From positions 248,001-312,000 of the forward strand of contig NZ_CP109010.1 of assembly GCF_036226685.1 (NCBI RefSeq): a stretch of DNA of 64,000 bases. Reading direction: 5' to 3'. How positions within the stretch are numbered: the stretch's first letter is position 1; each line of letters starts with the position of its first letter. The notes under the pieces were generated by a model. That model worked only from the letters and a program-made list of their open reading frames with translations. It was not told the DNA's origin and searched no databases. Of this stretch, positions 10,301 through 18,432 are shown piece by piece. Source of the stretch: Streptomyces sp. NBC_00690 (GTDB taxonomy: Bacteria; Actinomycetota; Actinomycetes; Streptomycetales; Streptomycetaceae). Both the position numbers and the translations under genes were made by a program.

Positions 10301-11232
10301 AACCCGTCGCCCGCCCAACTGGACTGGTTGTTGGTGTTCGCCGTGCGGCCGTCGACCGACCCGGACGAGTAGGACAGCCCGACGTTCGGCAGGAGACTGC
10401 CCGGAACCTCGGGTACCGGCATGTTGTAGGACCAGGAGAAGTCACCTGTGTTGAGGTTGGTGTTCCAGGTCGCCGAGGCGGACAGGGAAGTGGCCTTGTA
10501 GTCGCCGCGGGAGCCATCAGTGGTGGAGACGGCGGCGAATACGGTCGGTGCCTTGGCCGCCAGTTCGAGGCTGGGGGCGGTGAGGGTCCGCTGCTCGGTG
10601 TCATTCACCGCCGCGACAGGCTTGGGGGTGCGGCAAGCGATCAGGCTCGGGGTGGTCAGCGCGCACGGGGGGAGTTGGACGAGAGTGAGCCGGTCGGCGT
10701 AGCCGCCGCCGTAGGCGTCGGCGAAGGTGGAGTAGTCAACGCGGGCGCGGACCGTGCCCTCGGATGCCGTGTTCTCGGCGCGGAGGGTGAACATGACGCC
10801 GTCGACGCCAGCACCCTGAGCGGCCTTACGGCTGACGACCTCGGCCTGAACCGTCCCCGTGGCGGACTTCTCGCCCTTCTTCACACGGGTGTCGAGTTCC
10901 AGGGGCAGACCTGTGGCCTTCACCGAACCGGCCGTGGTCGTGGCCAGGGCTATCCGTGCCGTCGCCGCCTTGGGCCAGGTCCGGTCCGGTGCTGGCAGCG
11001 GTACGGGCGGTTTGCCTGCGGTGGTGCGTTTCGCCGCAGGTTTGCCCCGAGTGCCGGGGATGGGTTTCTCCGAGGCGGGGAGGCTAGGGCGGCCAGTGCC
11101 CTTGTCCGCGGCGGCCGCGGGTTGGGGTTGGGTCACGGCCTGGAGGAGGGTGCCGACCATGACGGTCGCGCAGGCCAGGGCGATACGCCCGCGTATCCGA
11201 CGGAAAGGCGTGCGGGATCTGCCGTTGGTCAT
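4339..11232 (-). CDS. Secreted RHS-repeat polymorphic toxin with Hint domain and C-terminal toxin
   Basis: A 2297-residue protein. The N-terminus is a basic signal peptide (RGRIALACATVMVGTLL then an Ala-rich cleavage region). The middle carries dozens of YD/RHS repeats (YDALGRSTK, YDGLGRQTEV, YDLMGRQTV). The RHS-associated core ends with YDPSVGRFISVDPI near residue 1832. From about residue 2049 comes a Hint (intein-like) domain with the nucleophile Cys of CLIGLGNSFKKGTPVLM, a TxxH block (TTAHHLFW) and the terminal HNS of TPVLVHNS, which would cleave off the last ~95 residues. That tip (MVRVMDPTGRYPNGYVRF, PLPEGW) resembles a small polymorphic toxin, possibly the type 17 class, but its activity is not deducible. 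The start ATG at 11232 has GGTGGAGG upstream. The LamG gene precedes it by 131 bases and the immunity gene follows at once. Confidence 0.9.
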   Translation of the reverse strand: MTNGRSRTPFRRIRGRIALACATVMVGTLLQAVTQPQPAAAADKGTGRPSLPASEKPIPGTRGKPAAKRTTAGKPPVPLPAPDRTWPKAATARIALATTTAGSVKATGLPLELDTRVKKGEKSATGTVQAEVVSRKAAQGAGVDGVMFTLRAENTASEGTVRARVDYSTFADAYGGGYADRLTLVQLPPCALTTPSLIACRTPKPVAAVNDTEQRTLTAPSLELAAKAPTVFAAVSTTDGSRGDYKATSLSASATWNTNLNTGDFSWSYNMPVPEVPGSLLPNVGLSYSSGSVDGRTANTNNQSSWAGDGFSMWPGFIERRYKPCADDGIEHANGKPGDLCWGYDNAFISFNGKAGELVPTGANTWKLRDDDGTKIDRLTSANRANGDNDGEYWRLTAPNGTRYYFGYHRLPGWAEGKEATDSTWTVPVFGDDTDEPCKAVTFAASHCQQAWRWNLDYVVDVHSNAMAYYYHKESNSYGRNLEAADNSRYTRGGALDRIEYGLKSSSMYGTKALARVDFTNSERCVATSSMDCSSIDTQSAYWYDTPWDLNCDIGETCDEGRLSPSFFTRKRLSQVTTQVLEGTAYQNVDSWKLAHHWGMADTDYQLLLSSIQHTGHTATPAITQPKTTFGYTQLANRLDRVGDGFAPFIKARLSTVINEAGGQLDANYTAAACDADALPTPSTNTTRCFPQFIGGSDTADPVQQWFNKYTVASVTESDRTGGGAPDKVTRYDYLGGAAWHYDDDDGLTKDKHRTWSQWRGYGHVRVQTGGQGGASAMKSQQDSYFLRGMDGDRLNATGGTKNVTITLGTGEGDPLTDHESAAGFAYKTVSYSGPGGTVLSKTVNRPWKHQTASKVRDWGTITANFTGTSNSKTFISLDNGAGTDWRTVSKATTHDTATGLVTEVHDLGNHSTAADNRCIRTSYATNTTLNILTLPARVETVAKPCDTTPVRPADVLSDVRTAYDNQAYGDAPTKGLPTATSMLKEYDGTTAVYLEASGTYDSYGRQVTSTDLTATTRVTAAGVISRTLRTDGRTTTTERTPAVGIPTTLAVTTPPATAGDASTSQTTTTEHDPVRGLPLTQTDTNGKVTSFAYDALGRSTKIWFADRTTSQIPHREFIYTPAGDGQPNVVATKTLGNHGVQRTSYVLYDGMQRPRQTQEPGPGGGTLISDTFYDERGLVAKTFSTYYTTSAPGTQLFTPNNALSVESQTRYTYDGLGRQTEVREIAGNGDGGTVLAVSQTIHGGDRTTVIPPTGGTATTTLVDVRGKTTQLRQHHEPTAGSTYDKTSYTYHPSGQLTKVTDPANVSWNYTYDLMGRQTVNEDPDKGTTTNTYDDRGQLRTTHNDATNITLAHLYDNLGRKTQLRKDSATGPLRAEWTYDTITGAKGHLADSTRYENGNAYTSKVVAYNRLYQPLRTSITIPTAEGDLAGTYVSTMSYNVSGLPQGVGYPAAGSLPGAVVSFTYDDHTLRTTGIHGSQGVEGLTSYSLTGKPLQNELFRNGKKTWVTNGYEWGTQRLSTTRVDREDVPGVDQSNTYRYDDSANILSVTDVSRSGTDNQCFTYDFARRITQAWTQNTTTCAATPSSTVIGGPAPYWHSYTYRPDGNRATETLHDPTGDTTKDRTRTYEYPAAGQPQPHTLTSVTSAGPPGTPEDSFTYVGGNTVSRTVNGTTQNLEWDPEGHLAKVTEPVPGSAAKVTRYLYDAEGNRLIGRTPTETTLYLGSTEITLPKTSAGAPTPTPSATRYIHLGGGHQGVQEDDGTVSFTLADHHGTAQLATNATTQQLTQRRSLPFGGTRGTQPTTWPGTKGFVGGTDDTKNTGLTHLGAREYDPSVGRFISVDPILQADLPQTLNGYTYGAQNPLAFSDPSGLKIACGAGHDTPCPGNDPNGDGVVNPGYPNTNVPTKKPSTKTPIKETPPPAIQIGEFVIPTPEAITKLFTYRKNLSYESNVQLWARNYCSNVAKMGKSEFCNIASTTGYFGQSTIEFEMDILEIIGARDYVDCLTGKGSASCGAAAADVALIIISRGRSKAAEIGFKATKIRIKNKGTKSITCLIGLGNSFKKGTPVLMADGSTKPIEKIKAGDKVLATEPETGQSLPKTVEASLVHNDDDLIDIRVRTSDDKTATISTTAHHLFWDQATNSWKPAGALTNQSQLANPMTLPASVESTQRRPSSMDMYDLTVADFHTYYVLAGETPVLVHNSTPCPTAINLGSRPAGVGDDWVGRGADNGKGIVWQKPGSTGNGDMVRVMDPTGRYPNGYVRFHNRSGQPIGLDGKPGSKADTHISMNPDGTYPLPEGW

Positions 11233-11363
11233 GAGTCTGTGTCCTCCACCGCTGTTCCCGTGGGTGCTTGAAGCACGCGCGACGGGTGAATGCCTACGGA
11301 ATCAATGCTGGTTCGGGGGCGGGCCCGGCCTGCTCGGCCGGGCCCGCTCGGAAGGTGGTGCGA

Positions 11364-14300
11364 TCAGCCGCTGCCGGGAACCGTCGTGGGGAGACCCGGT
11401 TGGCCGACCGCGAGCTGGCGGATCTGCGGCTCCGTCAGCGCGCCTTGGAATGCCCACAGGTCGGAGATGGCACCCGGCCAGTACTGGTTGCCGCTCGACG
11501 TCCCGGTCGCCTGCCGTCCGAGGTGGAGTTCCGCAGCCGTGAAGGAGAGCACGTCCTCCGCGTGGGAGCGCTCGAGGCAGTCGTCCTCGCCGGCACAGCT
11601 GGTCCCCTCCAGCTCGCCGTTCACGTAGAGGGACACCTGTTTGTCGAACCCGTCATAGACCACGGCCAGGTGGTTCCACTCGGTGGACTCGGCGAACTGC
11701 CCATTCGCCGCATCACGGAAGGTGACATCAAGCCCGTCACGATCACCGATCGTCACCCGCCATCGACCCGGGCCCTCCACCGCTGCCCAACCCGGCTCGT
11801 ACCGCACGGTCAACGCGTTCTTCGTCAGCCCCGAGGCACTCAGCAAGGTGACCGGCCCGGTGGGTTCGGCCGCGGCCTGCGCCCAGCCCGCGATCGTGAA
11901 ACTCCCTCCGGTATCGGTGGGCATCTCGGCCATCCCGTGGTCGTTGACACCGTCCAGGACGATGCCGCCGTCGACCCAGCCCTTGTCCGGCCCGACCTGT
12001 GCCCCGCCGTGCAGGGTCATGTCGTGGTCGAACGACGAGGAGTCCGTTGTCTTGGCCGGAGTGCCGGACGAGCTCGCGAACTTCCAGCGTGCCTTGACCA
12101 CCGGGCGCTGCTTGAACATCTGCTGCACCTCGTCCGCGGAGACCGGCCGGTCGTAGAGGCGGACATCGTCGATGCGGCCGGGGAAGAACGATCCCGGCTG
12201 CCCGCCGTACTGCCCGGCGCCGATCTGCACCGGACCGCCGGCGTACCAGCCGGCGACCAACGTGGTGGACCCGGCTCGTTTGCCGTTGAGGTAGAAGGTG
12301 AGCTCGTTGGTGACACTGTCGTGCACACCGACCAGGTGCGCCCATTCTCCGCCACGGGCCGTACTGCCGGAGGGTTGAAGGGCTTGGACCTGGGACGCGT
12401 CAGGATCGTCCGTGGTGAAGGCTCGGATGCCCCACCGGTCGAAGGTGTGCGAGTAGTAGAGCTCGAACCCGGGTTTGTGGACACCGCCCTGCATGGTCAC
12501 CACCGCGGCGTGGTCGGGTTTCGTCTTGGGCAAGCGGGCCCAGGCGGCGACGGTGTAGCTGCGCTGGTTGTTGAGCATGGGCCGCTCGGTGGTGGCATAG
12601 CCGGTGGTTCCGTTCAGTTCCAGGGCTTGGCCGACCACACCCGTGGCTCCCTTGGTGACACCGCCGCGGAACTCGGCGGGCAAGACTTCTGGGACACCGT
12701 TGAGCTCGATCTTGTCCGCGGCTTCGTCCATGGAGAAGACCGCCCGGGCCGGCCGCCCGGAAATCAGCGAGTCCTTTCCCTTCAACCGTGTCACCTCTCC
12801 CTGGGAGAGGGCCTTGTCGAAGATCTGGACCTCGTCGATCGCCCCGGGGAAGAACGATCGCGGATCGCCGTTGTGAGAACCGGCCCCGATCTGCAACCCG
12901 CGGCGGGCATCCCACGGCGAGTCATAGGCCGTCGTACCTGCCAGGACACCGTCCACATACAGTTTCAGCTCGTCGTCCGTCGCACTATGCGTCCCCACCA
13001 GGTGCACCCACTCATTGGCGCTCACCCCGCCGGCTTGGGCCTGCATCGCCATGGCCGTGGTCGCGTTCGGATCATCCGCCCGGTACTGGACGAAGGCCCA
13101 CCGGTCGTAGGTGCCGGAGTAGTAGAGCTGGAAGCCGGGATTGTGGTTACCGGGCTGCGCGACGACGACGGCGGACGTGCCCGGCACCGAGGACAGCTTG
13201 GCCCAGGCCGAGACGGAGAAGCCCGTGTCGGTCGCCACGGTGGGAGTGTCGGTTCGGGCGTAGTCGTTCACGCCGTCGAACCGGACCGCTGTGCCGAGCG
13301 CGCCGGACACCCCTGGTGTCGCCCCGCCGTGCAAGACGGCGGTCCGCGCAGGTGCTGTGCCGGCGGCCTGTGTCCCGGTTTCCTCATCGAGGGACCAGGT
13401 TGCTCGCTCTGGTTGCCCCGCTTTGACCCGGAACCGGTAGCTGGTCGGCGCAGACACGTTCCCCGCAGCGTCGAAAGACTTCACGTACAGGGTGTTCAGC
13501 CCGGGCTTGGGCGGCAGGAACGTGATGGTCTTCGCGGCGCCGGCCGTGGTGGTGACCGTGTTGTCCGAGGTGGGATCGGTGTTGATGCCGTACCAGTACT
13601 TGGTCACCTGGCTGTCGTTGGCATCCATCTCAAAGACGCCATACCTGCCGGTGCCGTCATGCCAGGGATCTTCCGGGTTCTCGGGATCGGAGGCCGGGAA
13701 GTCGAGAGAGGACAGCGCGGGCGACTTCGGAACGGTCGCGTCGTAGCTGAAGTAGCACATCGTCGGATCACCTGCCGACGACCACGGCGAGTACTGCCCA
13801 CCGTCCCAGACCCGTGCCTCCCACCCAATCTGCTTATTCTGCGGTAGGGACGAAGGCAGGCTCATGTGAAAGTCAGAGCCTGAGGCTTTGACTGACGTTC
13901 GTACACCTTCTTGCGGTAGCGCCGGCCACCTTCCGCCATCCCAGATCGCGCGAAACTCCACGGCGACTGTGTCACCGTCCGGATCGGTGACCCTGTCGGC
14001 GTGGATCAATCCCAGCGACCGAGATCGAGGAGCATCCGCTGGCTTCTTGCACACACCGCCGTACTCCATCGACAACTGCGACATCTTCACCTGCGGAGGC
14101 GGACGGTTGTACAACACGCGCAGGAAGGCGTCCTCGGAGAACCGCTTCCACCCGTACTTGTCACTCTCGCTGGACGCCCGCAGACCGAACGTCATCTTCG
14201 GGTTCTTCGCGGTCGCGGACTGCTGCACCGCCGTCTTCACATCGAACTCGGCATCCCGCGCCGCACACCCGGTGAACCCGTAGGCGAACGACGACGTCCG

Positions 14301-15578
14301 CAGATGATCGATCCAGAACCCCGACTGCTCCTGTTCGTTCCAGTGCGTGTCCTTGTCGATCGCCTTGGTCTTCCACAACTCCACGCCCCGGGCACTGCAC
14401 GAGGCAGAGTGAGTGTTACGCACAGCGAACTCAGCGCTCAGGATCGACTTGCCCCAGAACCTGGTCGTGTCGAACTGGTAGAACAACCGCTTGGTGTCAT
14501 ATCGCATACATTCGGCCCAGTCGCAGTACCCGAGCCCCGCGTCCGCTTCCCCGTTGAACTGCCACTGCGGCGAATTGGCCCAGTACTCCGAGGCCATCGT
14601 CCACGCGTTCGCCTTCGGAGCATGGAACTGCGGGTCGATGAACACCGGATACACCGTTTCAGCGCCACGCAGAAGCGCGGCATCCGGCTGCAGCACCAGA
14701 GCACTCTGATCCGCAGGAATCTCAACCCCCACAGGAGCCAACCCCCCTGACTCACCCGCCCCCGGTTCACCACCATCAGCCCCGCCCTTCCGGGCAACAG
14801 ACGCACCACCCTTCCGGGCAGCCGCACCAGACTCCCTACGGGAATCCCACATCACCGGACGAGGCGCCTCGAACACCGCGCCCCCTGCACCGTCGTCGAC
14901 AGCCTCCAACCCACCCTCCGGCTGCTCACGAACTGTCATGCCCTGGGCGTCGAGGCTCATCCGCACCTCGTTCAACGCCGGGTTCGCCGCTGCGGCGGCG
15001 GACTTCACTACCAACAACTGAGTGAACCCGTCTGCCTTCGCACCCAACCTCAGATCAACCCCGGGCAGCACTTCCGGGTAGGTCGCTGTGTCTCCCTGCA
15101 ACACAGGAAGCGGCAGACTTGTCGGCCAGCTCAACGTGAGTTCGCGGCCCGCCTTGACCATCCGCACCAACGGCGCCGATCCACCACCCGAGAACTCCAG
15201 ACCGATCGTCACCGCCTTCGGAGCCACCACACCAGCACTGTCCCTCACCAAAGCGGTGTCAACAGGCTTCCACTCACCAGCCACTCGCGTCCGCACCGGG
15301 CGCAGATACTGCCGCGCCTCGAAATTGCCCTCGGGGGTCGCGAACACCTCACTGGTCTCACTGCGCAGCGAGACAACCTCAACAGGTTCACCCGAACTCC
15401 GCGCCAGCGCGAGTGACTCACTCTCAGTTCGTGCGAGTGGCGACGGCGCCTCGCCCGCAGCAGCAGGAGGAGGAGCCTTCTGAGGAAGCGCCTGCACCCC
15501 GGTCGGCGTGAGCAGCCCGACCAGCACCGCACCTGACACCAACGATCCCGCCGCGCGGGCACCCCATCTACCACTCAC
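11364..15578 (-). CDS. Secreted LamG (concanavalin A-like) domain protein
   Basis: About 1404 residues. I chose the GTG at 15578 (VSGRWGARAAGSLVSGAVLVG) because a GGTGGGGGA sequence lies about a dozen bases upstream and the product then begins with a signal peptide ending near VQALP. The N-terminal half contains an RHS-companion-like region. The C-terminal half contains three successive LamG-like jelly-roll modules, each with a variant of SVSAWAKLS ... WVHLVGTHS ... LYVDG ... GAIDEVQIFD. In actinomycetes such proteins are commonly encoded just upstream of RHS toxins and are thought to act with them at the cell surface; here they share strand and a short gap. The open frame extends to 15803, but that extension has no plausible start signal. 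Confidence 0.8.
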   Translation of the reverse strand: MSGRWGARAAGSLVSGAVLVGLLTPTGVQALPQKAPPPAAAGEAPSPLARTESESLALARSSGEPVEVVSLRSETSEVFATPEGNFEARQYLRPVRTRVAGEWKPVDTALVRDSAGVVAPKAVTIGLEFSGGGSAPLVRMVKAGRELTLSWPTSLPLPVLQGDTATYPEVLPGVDLRLGAKADGFTQLLVVKSAAAAANPALNEVRMSLDAQGMTVREQPEGGLEAVDDGAGGAVFEAPRPVMWDSRRESGAAARKGGASVARKGGADGGEPGAGESGGLAPVGVEIPADQSALVLQPDAALLRGAETVYPVFIDPQFHAPKANAWTMASEYWANSPQWQFNGEADAGLGYCDWAECMRYDTKRLFYQFDTTRFWGKSILSAEFAVRNTHSASCSARGVELWKTKAIDKDTHWNEQEQSGFWIDHLRTSSFAYGFTGCAARDAEFDVKTAVQQSATAKNPKMTFGLRASSESDKYGWKRFSEDAFLRVLYNRPPPQVKMSQLSMEYGGVCKKPADAPRSRSLGLIHADRVTDPDGDTVAVEFRAIWDGGRWPALPQEGVRTSVKASGSDFHMSLPSSLPQNKQIGWEARVWDGGQYSPWSSAGDPTMCYFSYDATVPKSPALSSLDFPASDPENPEDPWHDGTGRYGVFEMDANDSQVTKYWYGINTDPTSDNTVTTTAGAAKTITFLPPKPGLNTLYVKSFDAAGNVSAPTSYRFRVKAGQPERATWSLDEETGTQAAGTAPARTAVLHGGATPGVSGALGTAVRFDGVNDYARTDTPTVATDTGFSVSAWAKLSSVPGTSAVVVAQPGNHNPGFQLYYSGTYDRWAFVQYRADDPNATTAMAMQAQAGGVSANEWVHLVGTHSATDDELKLYVDGVLAGTTAYDSPWDARRGLQIGAGSHNGDPRSFFPGAIDEVQIFDKALSQGEVTRLKGKDSLISGRPARAVFSMDEAADKIELNGVPEVLPAEFRGGVTKGATGVVGQALELNGTTGYATTERPMLNNQRSYTVAAWARLPKTKPDHAAVVTMQGGVHKPGFELYYSHTFDRWGIRAFTTDDPDASQVQALQPSGSTARGGEWAHLVGVHDSVTNELTFYLNGKRAGSTTLVAGWYAGGPVQIGAGQYGGQPGSFFPGRIDDVRLYDRPVSADEVQQMFKQRPVVKARWKFASSSGTPAKTTDSSSFDHDMTLHGGAQVGPDKGWVDGGIVLDGVNDHGMAEMPTDTGGSFTIAGWAQAAAEPTGPVTLLSASGLTKNALTVRYEPGWAAVEGPGRWRVTIGDRDGLDVTFRDAANGQFAESTEWNHLAVVYDGFDKQVSLYVNGELEGTSCAGEDDCLERSHAEDVLSFTAAELHLGRQATGTSSGNQYWPGAISDLWAFQGALTEPQIRQLAVGQPGLPTTVPGSG

Positions 15579-15854
15579 CAGAACGACACATCCCCCACCA
15601 TTTAGCCCAGCAGTGAAGTTAACGTGAAGAACCAAACAAGATTCAATGGACAGTAAAGGTGCGGTCACGCAGCGTCCAGAGGGAGGGAAACCGACAACCC
15701 ACACAAAACACAAACAGGCAGTCAAACGACACCAGTGATGAAGGCCATCCCTTAGCGGCGTTTGAAACCATTTCCCGGCGCAGAACGTTAACTTCCGCAT
15801 CACAAGCGAAAGCCAGCTCCTCCTGCCAGTTCAGCCCACACAACAGAATCCGCT

Positions 15855-16145
15855 GTCACCTAACCTCGAGGGGGTCGGCTACGGGCTGGAGCGAGCGCAG
15901 CAGCTCGACGACGTCCAGGAGGAAGGTGAGGAACTCCCGCTCTTGTCCCTGGCGAGGTTGCTCCTCAGCGACTGGACACTGTCGGTGAGCCCGTCGCTGG
16001 ACATGCCGCGGAAGACGTCCACCGCCAACGTGGAAACTCTCCGTCCTTCGGGCCTGCGACGCCTCGGCCAGGGAGTCGAGAACTCGGTGGAGTCCTGTTC
16101 GTTGTGTGCCGTCAGCGCACTTGAGAGTGTGGGCTCAGCGCAATA
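15855..16145 (-). pseudogene. Degraded copy of the small unknown gene at 28.4-28.8 kb
   Basis: Minus-strand translations, switching frame at least twice, give LTAHNEQDSTEF, then DSLAEASQ in another frame, then LAVDVFRGM and finally FLTFLLDVVELLRSLQPVAD before a stop. The first three blocks match the gene at 28.4 kb (AARNEQDPGEFLDSLAKAA ... PLAVDVIRGM) in the same order. This is therefore a frameshifted relative of that gene rather than noise. The remainder of 15579-16248, between the LamG gene and the next plus-strand gene, shows no gene I can support; it should hold the promoter of the RHS operon. Confidence 0.55.
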
Positions 16146-16248
16146 CGGACGAACGCGCTCAGCAAGATGACAGGCTGTTCGCTCGGCTCGAGCGGAGTCG
16201 TGGCACGATGACTGCGTAAAGAGCCCTATTCTCTCAGCGCGTCGTTGC

Positions 16249-16600
16249 ATGCTGATCGAGGCGGTTGTCGTGGTCGCGGCGCCTGCTTCGGATCAGGCGG
16301 CTTGGCTGGACGAATACGATGTGCCGCCGGACGAGATCGCCTTGGGCTTCGATGATGCCTTCCGCCTCGCTGGGCGACTGGTCGAGGAGGGGCAGCTCAG
16401 TCGTGATGTGTTGCCCTTGCCGCAGATGATCGATGAGGTCTTCAGCGAGATGTCCCAGGACACCGACCTGGATCGGTGGACGAGAGAGGCATTGTCCACC
16501 GACACCGGGTGGGTACGCGCCCGGCAGTTTGGCGCGAGAAGTCCTCACCGCGGAAGGCGTTGAGGCGTCTCCACTGCCGGGTATGCGCATCGTTCGATGA
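16249..16600 (+). pseudogene. Small hypothetical protein with a one-base frameshift near its end
   Basis: The first frame (MLIEAVVVVAAPASDQAAWLDEYDVPPDE ...) reads as a normal acidic helical protein until TGWVRARQ. It then turns arginine-rich and stops at 16563. Dropping one T from the TTT at about 16526-16528 restores a natural ending, QLAREVLTAEG then VEASPLPGMRIVR, with a stop at 16598-16600. I read this as one gene of about 116 residues carrying a single-base insertion in a short homopolymer; whether biological or a sequencing error cannot be told here. Function unknown. Confidence 0.55.
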
Positions 16601-16835
16601 GTCCCCGGCCGGCCTGCGGTCTCGCGCTCGATGGCGGCGAGCCGGTTCTACGGGACGGCGAGCCCGTTGCTGTGTGTTCACTCACCGACGCTCTCCAGAG
16701 GGAATCGCGGACTTGGCTGGCCTCGACTGTCAGATGTGGGGCGGGTGGGGTATGAGCCACAGGGCACACCGTTCCCGCGCCATCCGGGGAGGAAGACAAC
16801 CCAGGCTGCGTCCACGTGTGCCTAGGCTGCTTCGT

Positions 16836-17309
16836 ATGACGGGTGAGGAAGCAGTACGGGTGACAGGTGTAGTGCCGATCGACCGGTCGATTTTCGGGCT
16901 GGATGAAATGCGGAGACCGGGGGAGGAGCGCCCGTTCTGGGCTGAGTTGCCCGTGGACGGGACGACCCCGGTCCAGGTGGGCCAGGGCATCGCGTTGATC
17001 TTCAGCAATGCTCAGACTCACGACGCGTCGGTGGCCATCGACGTTTCCCCGACCCCGCTCACACCTGGACCGGAGTTTGAGCTTCTCGGTGAGTGGCGAT
17101 GGGTAACCGGCACCGGTGAGCAGATCCTGTGCAATATCGACGGGGCAGTGCTGGAGTTCCGACTCCGACCGGACAGTCAGTACACCCTGCGGGTGTGGCG
17201 CGCTGGAGGCGATACGGCCGAGGCGCGTTTTCGGGAGTTGATGGGAGTCGTCTTCCCGATCGACGGGTTGGAGAAGTACCACTTCGGCTTCACCCTCACG
17301 GACCGTTAG
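16836..17309 (+). CDS. Hypothetical protein, 157 residues
   Basis: The start is ATG at 16836 (MTGEEAVRVTGVVPIDRS), where the protein-like composition begins; the open frame upstream is arginine-rich and unlike protein. The product is predicted to be beta-rich and acidic (ALIFSNAQTHDASVAIDVSP, EFRLRPDSQYTLRVWRAGGD). It has no signal peptide or membrane segment and no motif I recognise. Its stop codon is at the left edge of a two-repeat CRISPR locus, so the 3' end may be newly created, although the ending KYHFGFTLTDR looks natural. The domain class suggests a small cytoplasmic accessory protein, nothing more specific. Confidence 0.6.
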   Translation: MTGEEAVRVTGVVPIDRSIFGLDEMRRPGEERPFWAELPVDGTTPVQVGQGIALIFSNAQTHDASVAIDVSPTPLTPGPEFELLGEWRWVTGTGEQILCNIDGAVLEFRLRPDSQYTLRVWRAGGDTAEARFRELMGVVFPIDGLEKYHFGFTLTDR

Positions 17310-17399
17310 TCCGCCCCGCCCGCGCGGGGGTCGTTCCGACCAGTGCCGGGTACGTCGGGCGCTCTGGTGGTCCGCCCCGCCTGCGGGGGTCGTTCGAGA
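17309..17399 (+). CRISPR. Two-repeat type I-E-like CRISPR locus
   Basis: A GTCCGCCCCGCCCGCG-type repeat of about 29 bases begins at 17309 and a second copy, with a few changes, begins at 17370. The 61-base period is the standard type I-E spacing (about 29 + 32). Each repeat contains the expected short GC palindrome. Only one spacer is present (about 17338-17369). There is no cas gene nearby and no obvious leader; the left repeat abuts the stop of the preceding gene. Confidence 0.65.
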
Positions 17400-17412
17400 G
17401 AAGGGGAGTTCG

Positions 17413-17974
17413 GTGTCAAAGGCGCCAAAAGCCATTATGTCGGCCATAATCGAACATAACGGCTGCCTGCTGATGGTGCGCGAACGTCTGCCCGGAGAGA
17501 AGGAGCAGTGGGGTTTTCCCCGGCGGCGTGGCTGAGGCGGAGGAGCTGGCGCACGATGCCGTCGCCCGGGAGGTCTACGAGGAAACCGGCCTGGCGCTGA
17601 CAGGGCCGACGAGGCTGGTCTGCGTCTCACAGCACGTGGTCACCGGCGATCCGGCCTGGGATGGCACGTGGAGCGTTTTCACCTTCCTCGCGGGAAGCGT
17701 GCAGGGGACGCTGCACCCCCAGGACCCCGACAAACTGGTCCAAGAGGCCGCATGGGTCCCCTTCGTCGAGGCGGTAGCCCGCGTGGCCGCGCACCCCTCC
17801 CGCCGGCGCGCCGAGCCGCTCCTCGCCTACCTGCACGGCATGGCGCCCCCCGGCACGCTTTGGCTATGGCCCGGCGGGCCACAAGACCCACCGGTCATCA
17901 TTCCCCCTGCGATTTCTGCTGCCATGCATGCGCCCCGGCAGCAGAAACCGAGCGGTCCCGTATCCCCCCGCTGA
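17413..17974 (+). pseudogene. Nudix hydrolase with a one-base frameshift inside the Nudix box
   Basis: The start is GTG at 17413, with AAGGGGAG just upstream. The first frame (IMSAIIEHNGCLLMVRERLP ... QWGFP) ends at a TGA soon after. Deleting one C from the CCCC at about 17517-17520 yields GFPGGVAEAEELAHDAV followed by AREVYEETGL. That is a complete Nudix box (GX5EX7REVXEEXGL), and the frame then continues to 17974. The family hydrolyses nucleoside diphosphates linked to another moiety; the substrate here is unknown. As written, the protein is split through its catalytic motif and would be inactive. Confidence 0.75.
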
Positions 17975-17992
17975 CGAAAGGAGACCGAGACC

Positions 17993-18340
17993 ATGTCGTC
18001 CTTCCTGGCCCTCGCGGGGGTCGGGGTAGTGGTCTGGCAGGAGGTGAGGTCGATGCGGGAGTTGTCGTGGCGGGTGTTTCGCGAGCCCGGCGTTGTCGCG
18101 GACGATGTGCCAGGTCCGATTGAGCAGGCCAAGTTCAGCGCCGGTGCCGGGCCGCTGCGCCCGGGGCCACCACCTCGCGCCGAACGGACCGGGGCCGCTC
18201 TCGCCGCAGTCTCCCGCGCCCTGCGGGAGTCCGGTGCGCGGCATGCCCCGAAGCTCGCCCCCACCTGTGGCCGCGTACGGAGGGATCGGCTTTCGGCTGA
18301 GTTGACGGAGCGGCAGAAGAGCGTGGTGCGGCACCGGTAG
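17993..18340 (+). CDS. Doubtful small hypothetical protein
   Basis: An ATG at 17993 follows AAAGGAG at a workable distance and only 18 bases after the Nudix frame ends, so translation is possible. The product starts with a short hydrophobic stretch (MSSFLALAGVGVVVWQEV). The rest is rich in Pro, Arg and Ala without recognisable motifs. It may be real, or the fused remains of a damaged gene in this degraded zone. No function is offered. Confidence 0.3.
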   Translation: MSSFLALAGVGVVVWQEVRSMRELSWRVFREPGVVADDVPGPIEQAKFSAGAGPLRPGPPPRAERTGAALAAVSRALRESGARHAPKLAPTCGRVRRDRLSAELTERQKSVVRHR

Positions 18341-18432
18341 GGTGCCGGTGCGCACTGCGGTGCGTCTCCCCTCAACGGACATTGAGTCGCGGTTGGCGGC
18401 GCCAGGTTGCGGGACTCGCGCCGACCGCGCTC

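Noticed and set aside
9817..11271. Long plus-strand open frame (about 480 codons) opposite the RHS gene
   Set aside because: It lies wholly within the RHS coding region, is Gly/Val/Arg-rich with no motif or ribosome-binding site, and is the usual GC-rich antisense shadow.
11268..13847. Plus-strand open frame of 859 codons opposite the LamG gene
   Set aside because: The opposite strand encodes three clear LamG modules; the plus frame has Arg/Gly/Pro-rich composition without domains.
15643..15803. Upstream extension of the LamG protein to 15803
   Set aside because: The extension is rich in Cys/Phe/Val without a signal peptide and no ribosome-binding site precedes it; the GTG at 15578 gives a proper signal peptide.
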